Origin: Platanthera guangdongensis
Taxonomy: Eukaryota > Streptophyta > Magnoliopsida > Asparagales > Orchidaceae
Direction of reading: 5' to 3'
Assembly: GCA_039583875.1 (NCBI GenBank)
Contig: CM077155.1
Span: forward strand, 8,792,043-8,856,042
Length of the DNA stretch: 64,000 nucleotides
Under the pieces are notes generated by a model that was given only the letters and a program-made list of their open reading frames with translations, was not told where the DNA came from and made no database searches. Of the stretch, positions 44,273 through 56,849 are shown piece by piece (the stretch's first letter is position 1; every line of letters begins with the position of its first letter). The translations under genes were made by a program, and so were the position numbers.

Positions 44273-45094
44273 GAGGATCATTCATCAGTTGTTGGGTATC
44301 AAGTTGAACTTCAGCACGGCTTTTCACCCACAGACAGATGGTCAGACTGAAGGAGTGAATAAGACGATGGAAGATATGCTTCGTATGTGTGTTTTGGATT
44401 TTAATAAAAGTTGGGAGGACCATCTTTTTGTGATTGAGTTCGCGCATAATAACTCTACCAAGCCAGCATTCAGATGGCGCCTTTTGAGGCCCTGTACGGA
44501 AGGAGGTGTCGTACGACGTTGGCTTGGGTAGAAACGGGAGAAACGAAGCTGTACAAATGAAGGGACGTTGATGATGCTACTTCAACGATGCAGTTGATAC
44601 GAGAACGACTACTGATCGCTTAAGATAGGCAAGCTAAGTACTATAATGCCACGAACCAGAATGTGGAGTTTGCGGTGGGCGATTGGGTATACCTCAAGAT
44701 AAATCTGTTTAAGGGTGTATCATGGATTCGACGCTTAAAGAAGCTTAGACCGAGGTATGTTGGGTCTTTTGAGATCTTGGAGCGGATTAGTGAAGTTATC
44801 TGTCGTTTGGCTCACTCGGCGGAGTTGAGCAGTTTGAATGATGTGTTTCACATCTTTGTGTTGCAAAAGGCTATTCAAGATCCTACACAAGTGATTGCTG
44901 TGAATCAAGTGTTGGTCGATAGTGGGTTGACAACGAAGGTCAAGACCATGCGTATCGAGGATGTAGAGGTCAAGCAGTTGCGGAACCAGTTTATTAAAAT
45001 GGTCAAGGTCCTTTGGGACAACGGTGGCCGTGAGGAGCTGTTTTGGGACCGCGAGCAAACTATGAGGGAGGAGTTTCCTGAGCTATTTTCCTAA
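44273..45094 (+). pseudogene. Tekay/Del-type Gypsy integrase end and chromodomain-like tail
   Basis: Starts abruptly at the A' LTR. The integrase core end shows 'STAFHPQTDGQTEGVNKTME' with the catalytic Glu region. After a one-base frameshift near 44465 comes 'QMAPFEALYGRRCRT', then TGA near 44560 and TAA near 44622, then the GPY/F part 'FAVGDWVYLKINLFKG'. The tail 'VLWDNGGREELFWDREQTMR' has the spacing of the degenerate chromodomain of Tekay/Del chromoviruses. All upstream domains are absent, lost or left of the window. Genuine stop at 45092. Confidence 0.85.
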
Positions 45095-45167
45095 GGTAAT
45101 CAGATGTACTATTTACTTTTATTTTTTTCTGTAACGTCAAATTTCTGGACGAAATTTCCTTAAGTGG

Positions 45168-45693
45168 TGTTGAGAACAAAGGTCCAGCGGGATTGGGTGT
45201 GTGTGGGACCGCATATTTGGGCTTCCCCATCGCGTTCCAGGTCTGGGTGTTGACCCCGGTGGGCCCCCCATGTGGCGGAATATCCCCGCCATCCCGTGGA
45301 TGGATTAGTCCCACATCTCCTGCAACGGGTGGTCCTTGGTGTTTATGTACCCCCATCCCCCCTTCCTACTACCTCGGGGTTTTGGGAAGATGTGTGGTGA
45401 CGGGTGGTTTCCACATGGTATCAGAGCCATCCCGCTGCGGGGGTGTGTTGAGAACAAAGGTCCAGCGGGATTGGGTGTGTGTAGGACCGCATATTTGGGC
45501 TTCCCCATCGCATTCCAGGTCTGGGTGTTGACCCCGGTGGGCCCCCCGTGTGGCGGAATATCCCCACCATCCCGTGGATGGATTAGTCCCACATCGCCTG
45601 CAACGGGTGGTCCTTGGTGTTTATGTACCCCCGTCCCCCCTTCCTACTACCTCGGGGTTTTGGGAAGATGTGTGGTGATGGGTGGTTTCCACA
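45168..45693 (+). mobile_element. TRIM: 526-bp miniature LTR element
   Basis: Two 248-bp direct repeats (45168-45415 and 45446-45693, TGTTGAGAAC...TTTCCACA) flank only 30 bp. Those 30 bp begin with the primer-binding site TGGTATCAGAGCC and end with a short GC-rich purine run (GCGGGGGTG). The perfect 5-bp TSD is AGTGG (45163-45167, 45694-45698). The two LTRs differ at about seven positions, under 3 per cent. It has no coding capacity and needs another element's proteins. It split the Tekay polypurine tract region. Orientation follows from the PBS. Confidence 0.93.
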
Positions 45694-45706
45694 AGTGGGG
45701 GAGATT

Positions 45707-47805
45707 TGTAACGCCCCAAATTTTCGAAGATGCTTATCTGGGGGTTACTGCTCGGCGGTAACTATTACCGCGCGGCGATAGCTCCAAGATTTCATCGAGC
45801 ACATCGAGTTCTCGAGAAAATGTCGAGCTCTCGAGAAAGTGGTTACCGCGCGGCGGAAGGTTGTTACCGTGTGGCGGTAGCAGGGGAATTAATTTGGCAG
45901 ACCCCTCGGGAAGCTATCGCCGAGCGATAGTGTTACCGTAGGGGATAGCTGGGTCAATTTAATTGATATGTCTCTCGGGATTTTACTGCACGGCGGTAGA
46001 AGTTAGCGCGCAGCGATAGCAGTGGTAACTGACGCTCTCTATCGCTCGGGGTTAGCATCCTATCGCACGAAGGTAGCGATTCCGAAACAACATGGCCACG
46101 TGTCGGCCTGTGATTGGAGGGTTTGGGCAATACCGCGCAGCGGTAGCTAGTTACCGCGCGGTGGTAGCATCATATATATTCCTGTTTGGCTATTTTCACT
46201 TCATTTCTCTTTTGGATTTGGAGTAGGCTCGTCCTTCTTGGAGGAGAAGCAGTGGCGCAGGAGAGTGATCTCGCCTCCATTGACGTTCGGAAGCTCCGTT
46301 TCGCAAGCCGAGTCCGGATCTGTGGAGGCAAGGTCATTACGGTCGCTTTCATCCGTCTAGATCTTTGGCATGGCACCAAAGAGTGCACAAAGGGTAACGA
46401 TTCTCAACTTGGACATGTGAAGTCATCTTCCTTTTGCATAGGAAACCCTCTACCGCGAGTGTGCGGTGAGTGTGAGGTTTTCGTTTGGGTAGATACGGTA
46501 TATCCCCGTAGTTTTTGCATATAGAGTTCGGAATCGAAGTACGAACATAGTCATGTTGTGTGAAGCCCATCTGGAATGGTTGGTATGCATTGGTGATGTT
46601 TTATTATGCTTGTATTGGCCGGAAAAGACTCTGTGATGGTTGCTTTTCGGGTTTCTCCACGGTAGATTACAGCAGGGAACCTTGGGGACTAACCCCAAGG
46701 AGCACCCAGAAAACTGGGCAGAATCGCATTTCTGTCAGTACCACGCAATGGTAGTGATACCACAGGCGGTAGCTCCTTTGGAGCAGTGATTGTGGCATGT
46801 ATCGTGGAGACACCTGGGGCCAATGGTTTTGGCTTGTGTCGTGGAGACACCTGGGGCCTGAGTTTTGGTGCTGAGTGCATTGAGAGCCCAGCTTGGTGGT
46901 TTGGGAGCCACTTATGTAACATAATGGGGTTATGTAAAGATTGGAGAAATGTGAATGGGGAGGCCTACCTGTATCATGGTAGAATTTGACTGGCGATGTG
47001 AGCAACAGGAAAGGGCTGAACCTACCCAGTAGCTATGTGGTGCATCTATGGGCAGTGTTACCTGTCACAGACATAGTTACGGGTCTTAGGCCATGCGCAG
47101 GCCATAAAGACTACCAAAATGCTCAAAGTTGTTGCCATTTGGAGAACGGTGGTACGTCCCTGGTTATTGTCCGGACACCGAGAATGTGCCCTGAGTGCAC
47201 GGGGTGTGTGGTCGTTCATCCCTAATCCTGTGGTGAAGTGTGCTTAAATTGCGCTTTCATTACTATGTTTGGTTGTGTTAATAATCTGCAGGGAAGGAGC
47301 TCTGCCGTCCCGAGCAGGGGGTGGGGTCGTTATAATTTGGTCAGCTTTAGCTGACCGTTGTTTTGTTTTGCCACCGTTCGGTGGATTGTTCTTGCAGGAA
47401 CAGGTGAGCCAAGTGACAAGTAGCGGGCTAAAGCCCTGATGCTGTGCTGGCCCTCGAAGGCCGGATGTAGTGTTTACTTTTATTTGTTTTCATGTATGGC
47501 CGGCCTGCGTGCCGAAGTATGTAAAACACTTTAATTCAAGCTGAATGTTGTAAGACCTTAAGGCCAAGACTCTTTGTGTATTTGTTATTTCATTCGTGAT
47601 TTGGGCTATAGTGGATATTCTTGATCTGTTATGGGTTCTTCTAAAATATTTAAAAGCTTTCGCTAGAATTATCTGTGTTATGTCTCGAAATTTTGTAATA
47701 GTATTTTGGTATTAATATGTAACTCTGTTGACTGCCCGTGGAATATGGCGTGGGGCCCCGGCCGGACCTTCTGTTATATCGCATGTGACGGATGGGGGTG
47801 TTACA
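45707..47805 (+). repeat. Tekay-type Gypsy 3' LTR
   Basis: Begins TGTAACGCCCC after a polypurine stretch GGGGGAGATT and ends GGGGGTGTTACA, 2,099 bp, with TGTAAC/GTTACA inverted ends. A TATA-like CATATATATT is at 46171. The 3' part, with 'gtggggccccggccggacc' near 47755, matches the inverted LTR at the right edge of the window. Confidence 0.88.
45745..46170. repeat. TACCGCGCGGCGGTAGC motif array in the Tekay LTR
   Basis: About ten variants of TTACCGCGCGGCGGTAGC or its halves (CTATCGC, GCGATAGC, GGTAGC) lie just upstream of the TATA-like box. Two more weak copies are at 46738-46770. Confidence 0.82.
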
Positions 47806-48690
47806 GAACTAAAGGTTTGTGCGCATAGAGTTGTGTGCATGTGTTGTATTTGCATGAATCATGACATAACATTTCACTTCACTTATATTTGCATATAACC
47901 TGACACCCCAACGTATAAATTGGTATAAGACTTTTTATACGATGAGAGCCTTGCAAAAGACCCCTTAACTTATAAGTATGTATGGACACTCATATAAATT
48001 AAGGTTACTTATTTCTTAGTTTACTTTTCATACACTTACTGCTCTACTCTACTTGTTTACAATACTGCTTCCTTATTATAGAACTAATAACTTGCTTTTC
48101 CTTTTATAGTTCTTTTATACATACACCTGCTAGGATAGTTGCCACCTGATTTTTCCACTCTGCTTTGTTGTCTTCCGCTTGCATCCTCCCTGCACAGTGC
48201 CTAGGAGTCGCGAGGGGGTGGGGCGAGGACGATAGTGGCATAGTCTTTATGACTAATGGTCGGTGGACCAAACATTTCAAGGGCTCCAGATGGGAGACAG
48301 GGACCATCAGTAGGAGATGTAGCACTAGCGGAGCTCGGTACACACGGAGGTGGGCCAGTCTAGTACGGGAGCACCAGTCTCTGGCTTCGAGAGTGATGGT
48401 TTTTCTTAGCTTTCGTGAGAGAGTTGTAGTACCGGGCATAAGCTCATTTATATTTCGTACCTTTATTTTCATGTGGACTTTGCTGTGACTTTTGTCATAT
48501 GTTATATGTGATTGTGGATTTTACTAGCCTTACTTGTACTTCTACTTCCTGATGACCTTCAGAGCCGGCAGAATCAGCGTTTTGTAGTGACGACCTTCCT
48601 GTGTGTCAGTGTCACTGCAAAGCGACGGTTCTGGGCGTATGAACCGGTAGCATAGAAAAAAAGGGTCTTACGCAGACTACCTGTTATTTC
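47806..48690. other. Unassigned DNA right of the Tekay LTR
   Basis: AT-rich at first, then more GC-rich after 48180. No reading frame with recognisable similarity, no LTR pair and no tandem repeat seen. The first five bases, GAACT, would be the right target duplication of the Tekay element; the left one is not in view. Confidence 0.4.
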
Positions 48691-49693
48691 AGTACTGAAG
48701 AAAGAACTCTAGCCACAGAACAACAAGCTGCCTGACCGCGAGGTCGACTAGCCGGCAGATCAAGCGGATTGCTGCCACCGAACAGAACAAGCCGCCTAGA
48801 GGCAGACAGCTTATTTGAACTGGGAAGAAGTTGCAGAAGATAAACCGCTTAGCCACAAGCTGTGACCTGCTGTAAACCGTTGTTTGTTTCCCGCAGAGTC
48901 TGCACTATCTCTGACAGCAATCAGATCCAAATTCCTGGCTCTTCAGCGCTATTCGCACAACCTCAACAGCACAAACCGGTCAAACCTCTTCAAACTACAC
49001 AGATATAAAACCCTAACCGCCGCAACTTTTCGTGGGTTGACTTATTGTTCACTCGGTTCCTTTTGATGTGACAGGGGGGTCATATTTATAGGCGCGAAGA
49101 GGAGTGTGTTCATCGCCCTAGACGATATGATAACCGCCCTATTTATTGCGAACAACAAGTGTATCCGCAAAGGCTGTGGATACACACCAGACCGTTGTGA
49201 CTAGCCAGACAAGCCAAACAAGCGGACTCAGCGAGAACCAACCTAGTCCGCCCACTTGTGGACAGCTCCAAACCGCAACAAGCGAGCTCGCAACCAAGTC
49301 GCACAATACAGACTGCTGTCGAGCTCGGCGGATAGAGAAACCAACCCACGCAGGCTGCGCGACCTCCTGGATTAAGCTAACTTGGACTTGGTCCAAATCC
49401 AGACCAAGTCCACACCACCAGACATCCCTGGTGCGAACACAGCACCCGCAGATACAAAACTAGTATGCACAAAATTAGCGAACTCCATAGCCAGCTGCCC
49501 AAACCGGCAACTGAACGGATAACCATCATATCTGCCTGAAAATAACCCGGGGAACAAGCCGCAGAACACTGGCCTACCTAGCGAGTCACCAACTCTGTCT
49601 GGTCAGACCGCCCGGTCTGACCACCAAGCTCACCGAGACTGTCTCCACGGTTCGCCCGAACAGACCGCTCAAGCTGCCAGTTTCACTTCAACA
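48690..49693 (-). repeat. D-family Copia LTR fragment (D')
   Basis: Colinear with the Copia D LTR around the TATA box: on the minus strand CTATAAATAT at 49082-49091 corresponds to CTATAAATAG at 60550-60559. 'ctattgttccctcgg'-like sequence lies just downstream of both, and both are rich in CCGCC/GGCGGAC. The plus-strand right end is CTTCAACA at 49693, matching TTTTCAACA at 61427. No pol lies next to it, so it is a solo LTR or truncated. The left edge is uncertain. Confidence 0.68.
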
Positions 49694-51779
49694 ATTTAAA
49701 CAGGTTCCTGTGTGAATTAGAGTGGACTTGATTCAAAAAATGGATTGAACACACGAATGTTTGATGCGGTTATCCAACCCAAAGTAGATATTACTTGCTC
49801 AGCATTCCTGACAACCGATTTTTTCCTCCCTCAACAACAGGGAACATAAAAGTAAGCACGTGCGATAAAGAAATCGTGAGGGGGGAGGCAAAGCGGTTGT
49901 GTGGGAATCGAGAGTGAGGAGGCACTATGCGCGGAATCGCAAAATAATATGTCAGGAGGTCAGAAATGAGGCTCACGAAGTTGCCCTATATCCATTTCTA
50001 ATGGGAATTCGATCCAATTCCAATTCCGAGTTTCTTTTTGAGGCAGCCGAACAATAGAAATTAGAATTGGCAAATGAATGTCAATTCCGAACCACCAATT
50101 CCGATGAAACAAATGAAATTAGGCCAGGGCCGGACTTTTCTAAGGCCCGGGCTCACACCAGACTGGAAAACTGGGCTTTTCCTGGCCTGGGCACCGGGCG
50201 ATGCAAATGCCCTATACTGAGGCATTGTAAGGCCCTCAAACCTGGGCCTAGCCGGGCTTTTTCCAGACTGAGCCCAGACAACCCCCCGGCCCGGTTTATT
50301 TGAAGACCTCTTAATATATATTGGTTATTTCCCCAATGACAGATGATGATGTCGGTAGATATTAAAGATATACAATAAGTACACAGTCAATTTTAATATC
50401 TAGTAATCAAATTTACATCTTTCTCTATCTTTTTGGTTGTCATCTTGCAAAATATTATTATTGCTTTCTATGCAATATTATGTATGCTCAAAGTTAAGGT
50501 GACCCAGTTCAGGTTATATAACTATACTATTAATGGGTCTCTTTGGTTGAGAGGACGGTTGCAATAAGTTATGGGCTCCGGTTTCCTAGAAGTTTGGCTT
50601 TAATAGATGGCTCATACAGCTAATCATGACAGTACATTGACTGCAATAAGTTATGGGCTTCGCCCGTATCAGTTAATTAATGTAGCTTAAAATAAATACA
50701 ATATTAATTAATCAACTTTAATAAAGTTGATTGGTTGATAGCTTCTCGAAAATACTGATGATATGCCTATTGAAAACATTCCTTGAATAGACCATTGGCA
50801 TGTCTAATCATGACCTAACATAGTAGGTGTAGAATCTCTACTAATAACTTTTTTGAATTTTATGAATTTTCAACATTACTTTTAATTTTTTTGATAGTGT
50901 TATTACTTGAATATACATTATATTTCAATTTTTTTAAAAAATAAATCATATTATATGTCAAATCATTAAATTATAAAAATGAGAGCATAACTGTCAATTT
51001 GAAAATTTCACCAAAACAACTATATATATATATATATATATATACATACGAGTGACAGGCACGGGACTCCGGCCCGATGACCCCGCGCCACAGTACCCCC
51101 CCCCCCCCCCCTACGGCCAAGTGCGACAGTACACACCGCCCCCCCCCCCCCCGCCCCCGGGCTTCGCCCGCACCGACGTTTAAATTTTTTTCCCTAATCT
51201 AATTTAATTAATTCTTAAATTATGAAACGAATAATTATACAAATTAAAAAAAACTGAATGTTGCAAGAGATAAATAAAAGTCATGTTTCATATGTATTTA
51301 GAAGTTGTCATGACATATTGGATAAGGATATTGATTTTCAATTAGGCGTTGCGGGTTCGATTCTCACTCACCACACTTTTAAATACTTTTTTTATTATTT
51401 CTAAAAGTTAGTCCCACACCGTTGGTTAGAGAGTTATATTCACATATAAATTATAGGATCCTAGTTCATAATTGAAATTGGGTTGGCTGTATGACTGGGT
51501 TGGTGGGGAAGAGCGGTAGTGTATTTGTGCGGGCCCGCGTGTTGATGTTTTTTTCATAGTTGTATGGACAACTTAATTTGTAATTTCACATATACTTAGG
51601 ACCCAAGTATTAGGTTTAGGAGCCCTACGAAAGAGTGGAGGGAGGGAGATGCGTTTGACCGACGCCAGCTGAATAATGCATTCAGATCGGACGACCAAAC
51701 TCACTCGAATGAATTTTTATTTCATGAGTTTGATACTTCTATTATAGTGGTAAATATATATATATATATATACATATAG
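49694..51779. other. AT-rich transposon debris without genes
   Basis: 49980-50110 has repeated 'ccaattccga'-like phrases as in small MITEs. 50125-50310 is full of GGCCCGG/CCGGGC, as in some hAT subterminal regions. TA tracts lie at 51018-51042 and 51753-51771, and C tracts at 51098-51112 and 51139-51151. A small hairpin GGGCTTCGCCCG is present. Near 51350 a GGTTCGATTC box resembles a tRNA B box, possibly a SINE or tRNA relic, but no full cloverleaf folds by eye. No coding region supported. Confidence 0.4.
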
Positions 51780-52960
51780 CCACCGACAGTCCTGGGCTCA
51801 TCGTCGTGTACGTCGACGAGGCCAGGGCTGTCAGTGGCCGGCGAGCCCGCAGCCTCCCGCCGCTGCGTTGTAAGTTTGGATTCACCGCAGTGGTGGTCGA
51901 CTTGAATTTGCGCTTGCCGGCAGCGCACGGAATGGCCGGTGGCGACCACTTGTGTGGTCCCCGCCAGTCGGGCTACCACCGCTGGCCCTTAGTTGGTCTC
52001 TGGCGGCCTCCGTTGTGGAACGCGCTTCTTGGAAATGCCGTAGCGGCCGGATCAGATATCAACGCCCTAGATCCTTCATTCACATTTCATTTGTGTTCGC
52101 ATAGGAACACGACCAGGGGCGTAGAGGCACACCCGGACACGTGCTCGGGTCTAAAATTTTGCAGATTTGAACAGGGATTTCATTTCTTCTTTCTGCAACC
52201 AGCGAAGCGGGCGAGCAACGGTAGATCAGTGCCCGAATTCACGCATCTCTGGGCATCTCTAACTACTCTACGAAGAGGACGACAAACTCTACCACCTCGA
52301 CCACTCCACGGCTCGACGTCACAGCTTGAAATGATGGTGCCATAGCTCTCGCGGCCGGCTTTCAGGACTTCCTGATTCCTCAATATTTTTTTACTGTGTT
52401 TGAGAATGTTTACCTAAATCCTTAATTCTTCAATGTTTTAGCCATGTGCCATCAATTTGCCTAGTTTTGTATTCTGACAGGTCTTGCTCTTCTATGTATT
52501 GTGAGATCAGATGTTTCATGTTAGGCCACTCTTGTAGTTTTTTTATTTTTATTCTTTTGGTTACTCACATTAGGTAGTGTTATTACAGCACTTGTAGACC
52601 ATCTTGGTCATATCTCTTACAAGTTCACCACATTTATTTATAGTTTGACACTACCACTTTTCTAAATCTGAGAAGTTTGACACTGGCACTTACACTCTGT
52701 TTGTGGGGACTTATTTTCACCGGTCAAGTAATCACGACAGCATGAACCGAACCTTAATTAAGGCCCAGTTTATGCGGTCGTAACCACTTGACCGGTGAAA
52801 ATAAGTCCCGCCAAACGGGTCTTAGTACTTCAGATTATGCTCAGACCTTTTATTTGACTTTTGTTTTTGTTTTTCAACTAAATTCTTGAATATGATGAAG
52901 TGATAAAGCTTCATGTTTTTGTTGAAAGTAGATCCTTGTATATTCAGTGCAGTCATCGAC
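51780..52960. repeat. 1.1-kb duplicated segment, copy 1
   Basis: From 'aagtttggattcaccgcagt' (about 51871) to 'gactaataatt' this matches 54767-55850 with scattered substitutions and small indels. It includes the left hAT-like end and the foldback at 52691-52823. The first 90 bp are an imperfect inverted repeat of 'cgacagtcctgggctcatcg' around 51810. Confidence 0.85.
52691..52823. repeat. Foldback (MITE-like) palindrome, copy 1
   Basis: Arms GGGACTTATTTTCACCGG and its complement, with further pairing through 'tcaagt' and 'cgacagcat', centred on CCTTAATTAAGG. The whole 130 bp folds into one long hairpin. A second copy is at 55579-55708. Confidence 0.85.
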
Positions 52961-52965
52961 TAATA

Positions 52966-53290
52966 ATTAGATATACTCGAGTGACCTTCTTGGTACTCGA
53001 GTGATATACTCGAGTGATATACTCGAGTGCCCTTCTTGGTACTCGAGTGATATACTCGAGTGACTTTCTTGGTATTCGAGTGATATACTCGAGTGATATA
53101 CTCGAGTGCCCTTTTTGGGACTCGGGTGGTATACTCGAGTGACTTTCTTGGTACCCGAGTGATATATTCGAGTGACCTTCATTGTACTCGAATGATATAC
53201 TCGAGTGCCCTTCTATGTACCAGAGTGATTTACACGAGTGATTTCCTTTTTACCTCTCGAGTACCTGTAACTTGTCTCGAGTGGTCTGCA
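52966..53290. repeat. CACTCGAGTG-type minisatellite
   Basis: About sixteen units of ACTCGAGTGAYATA/ACTCGAGTGNCCTTCTTGGT follow each other with 14-29 bp spacing. The core CACTCGAGTG contains an XhoI-type palindrome centred on CpG. It begins exactly where copy 1 of the 1.1-kb duplication stops matching copy 2. Confidence 0.9.
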
Positions 53291-54316
53291 GTCTTTCTCA
53301 TGTAGTTCATTGCTATTTGCGTTCGAGCGCCTTTTTGAGGGTCAAAGATATGTTGTATGGAAAAATGGTCATCAAATTTGTTCGTCTCGACGAGATCTAC
53401 AACTTTTATGTTGGGCACTTTGTGATTTGAAGGCATCTTGGAGCTCTATTTTTGGTTTTACCGTATCAGCTCTTAAACAATACGTTTTTTTTATATATTT
53501 ATACAAAACATTTTATAAGTACTTATGTATATATATACTCTTATACTTAGATTATTAGAAATCAGAAATAAAACTTCATCTTCTCCAATTTTTTTCTCCC
53601 AAACCAGAGCGGCGTGAGCGAGAGAGAGAGAGAAATATTTTCGTGAATCTTCCGGTGGCCGCCTCCGGTGCTCCAAATCTTCAACCGAGAATAGATCTGG
53701 AAAGCTCTCGTCGAGATCGACGCAATCGCGGTAAACTTTTCCTGTTTTGTGTACCTTTTCCATTTGGGATTTTTGGCCCTAACTTCTATTTTGTCCACTC
53801 TTGTTCAGATTTCGACTTCTCTCGACTCCCTTAGCCCGATCTGGGCGATGTGTGATGGATTGGGGACTTTCTCTGGTAACATCAAGGCAAGTGGCTCCTT
53901 CCCCTGTTTTTTTTGTTTGTTCTCCTTAAGTTTTCATGATAAGATTTTTGTCATATATTATTGTCCCCGTTTCTGCGGCGGTGGCCCTACCCGCTCGCCG
54001 TCGGACAACTCCCGGCGAACCCGCCGGTGGGCGCTTGGCAGGCCGCCGCGGCTCCGCCGCCGGCGACAGAGGAGGGGCGGGAGAAGGGGCAGGTGCGTTT
54101 TCTTTTTTTCTTTTTTATTTAATTATTAATTTAATAATTTATATGTTTTATAATGAATAAAATTATAAAATCATTTTAAATGCTTTTATAATTAAGCTTC
54201 GAGCGTCGGGGGCGGGCGAAGCCCCCAGGGGGTCAAGCGGGCAAAACCCGCTTGATTGCGGGCGAAGCCCACAGCGACGTATCGAGAACGGGCCGAAGCC
54301 CGTTTGAAAAGCTGTG
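53291..54316. other. No gene seen; GC-rich leader-like and AT-rich stretches
   Basis: A GA microsatellite at 53618-53633, a GC-rich patch of CGCCGG at 53980-54080 and a TTTTATTTAA-rich stretch. Then GC hairpins with 'gggcgaagccc' at 54200-54300, similar to the one near 51160 in inverse orientation. These paired hairpins may be ends of a small DNA transposon. No supported reading frame. Confidence 0.4.
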
Positions 54317-55850
<1,534 letters not shown>

Positions 55851-56332
55851 GAAATACTTGCTACCGGATAAAATTTTTTAATGCAAACCAATAGATCAGT
55901 TTGTTTGTTTGCTCAAATATGAAGCACTGTTATTTTTAAAGGTATGTAACCTCTTTGTATTAATTGGCCCACAATCAATAAATTCTTGGGTACATCAAGA
56001 ACATATTGCACACTAAGTTTGTGAACTGTGATGGAGAAATTCTAATATAGTTTAATTTGTTAGTTTGCTTATGAATGTTAATTGTTTTTTATTAGGTTTT
56101 AATTATTGTGCTTTGTGAATTGTGATTGAGAAATTTTATTCAAAATTAGCCTCAATAAACCTAGCTTGCAATAATATATTTTAATTTTTGAAAAAAAATC
56201 AAAAATCTAAAATTTTTACTTGGTGGCCAGATCGGATGAAAATATTGGGTCTGCCACTGAACACGACCATTCATTGCGTTCATGTGCGGTCGTGATCCAG
56301 CCGGAAGAAAGATGTTCCCAGGGAGGTAGGCG

Positions 56333-56427
56333 GCGGCTGCGGGCTCACCGGCCACAGGCCGCCCTGGGTTCATCAGCTTGGTCGCCGACGAACCCAGGGC
56401 GGCCCGTGGCTGGCGAGCTCGCAGCCG
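56333..56427. repeat. 39-bp GC-rich inverted repeat
   Basis: The arms 56333-56371 and 56389-56427 are complementary with about three mismatches (core AGGCCGCCCTGGGTTC), with a loop of about 17 bp. Related sequence occurs at 51825-51855. Confidence 0.8.
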
Positions 56428-56604
56428 CGGCCACCGCTCTGAGAAAAAATTGTTAGCCTCACGACCCACAAGTGATGTACAGAGACACAGAGCGTCTCTA
56501 CATACTTTAGCAAGAGCAGGTTTGGTGTCTGCCGAAAAGAATCCATTTATAATTCGGCTTATGGTGTGGAATGTATTGGTTGAGCATCCTTCAAGGATAT
56601 TTCC

Positions 56605-56720
56605 ATCTGCTCTATTGTAAAAGCATTTAGCAATCTTCGTCCCCAAGAGAGCACTCCTCAACTCCTGCTCTATTGTAAAAGCATTTAGCAATCTTCGTCC
56701 CCAAGAGAGCACTCCTCAAC
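56605..56720. repeat. Tandem duplication of a 57-bp unit
   Basis: The block from 'ctgctctattgtaaaagc' to 'gagcactcctcaactc' occurs twice in direct succession, with no mismatch seen. Such perfect identity suggests a recent event. Confidence 0.9.
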
Positions 56721-56849
56721 TCCATCATAGGAATAGAGCAACTATGGATCTTCCCCCCTTTCACTGCCAAGAACAGCCCATGACTAGCAGTCAGGAACAA
56801 CAGATCCCAAATCCACCAAGGAACATCCTGATTGCTCTGAGTCTGAGCA

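Noticed and set aside
45193..45761. Frames of 95-141 codons
   Set aside because: They repeat the LTR sequence of the TRIM and change with its two copies; not coding.
46186..46524. 112-codon frame starting MAIFTSFLFW
   Set aside because: Lies inside the Tekay LTR downstream of its TATA box; no homology recognised and no conservation evidence.
51312..51384. tRNA gene
   Set aside because: A B-box-like GGTTCGATTC is present, but T-arm and acceptor pairing are poor; at most a SINE or tRNA relic.
51806..52345. 179-codon frame starting MYVDEARAV
   Set aside because: The second copy of the same DNA (54767 onward) has indels that break the frame, the composition is odd and it spans a hAT-like end. 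No recognisable domain.
56161..56712. 183-codon frame on the minus strand
   Set aside because: It runs across the hAT-like end, an inverted repeat and a recent 57-bp duplication; no coherent protein.
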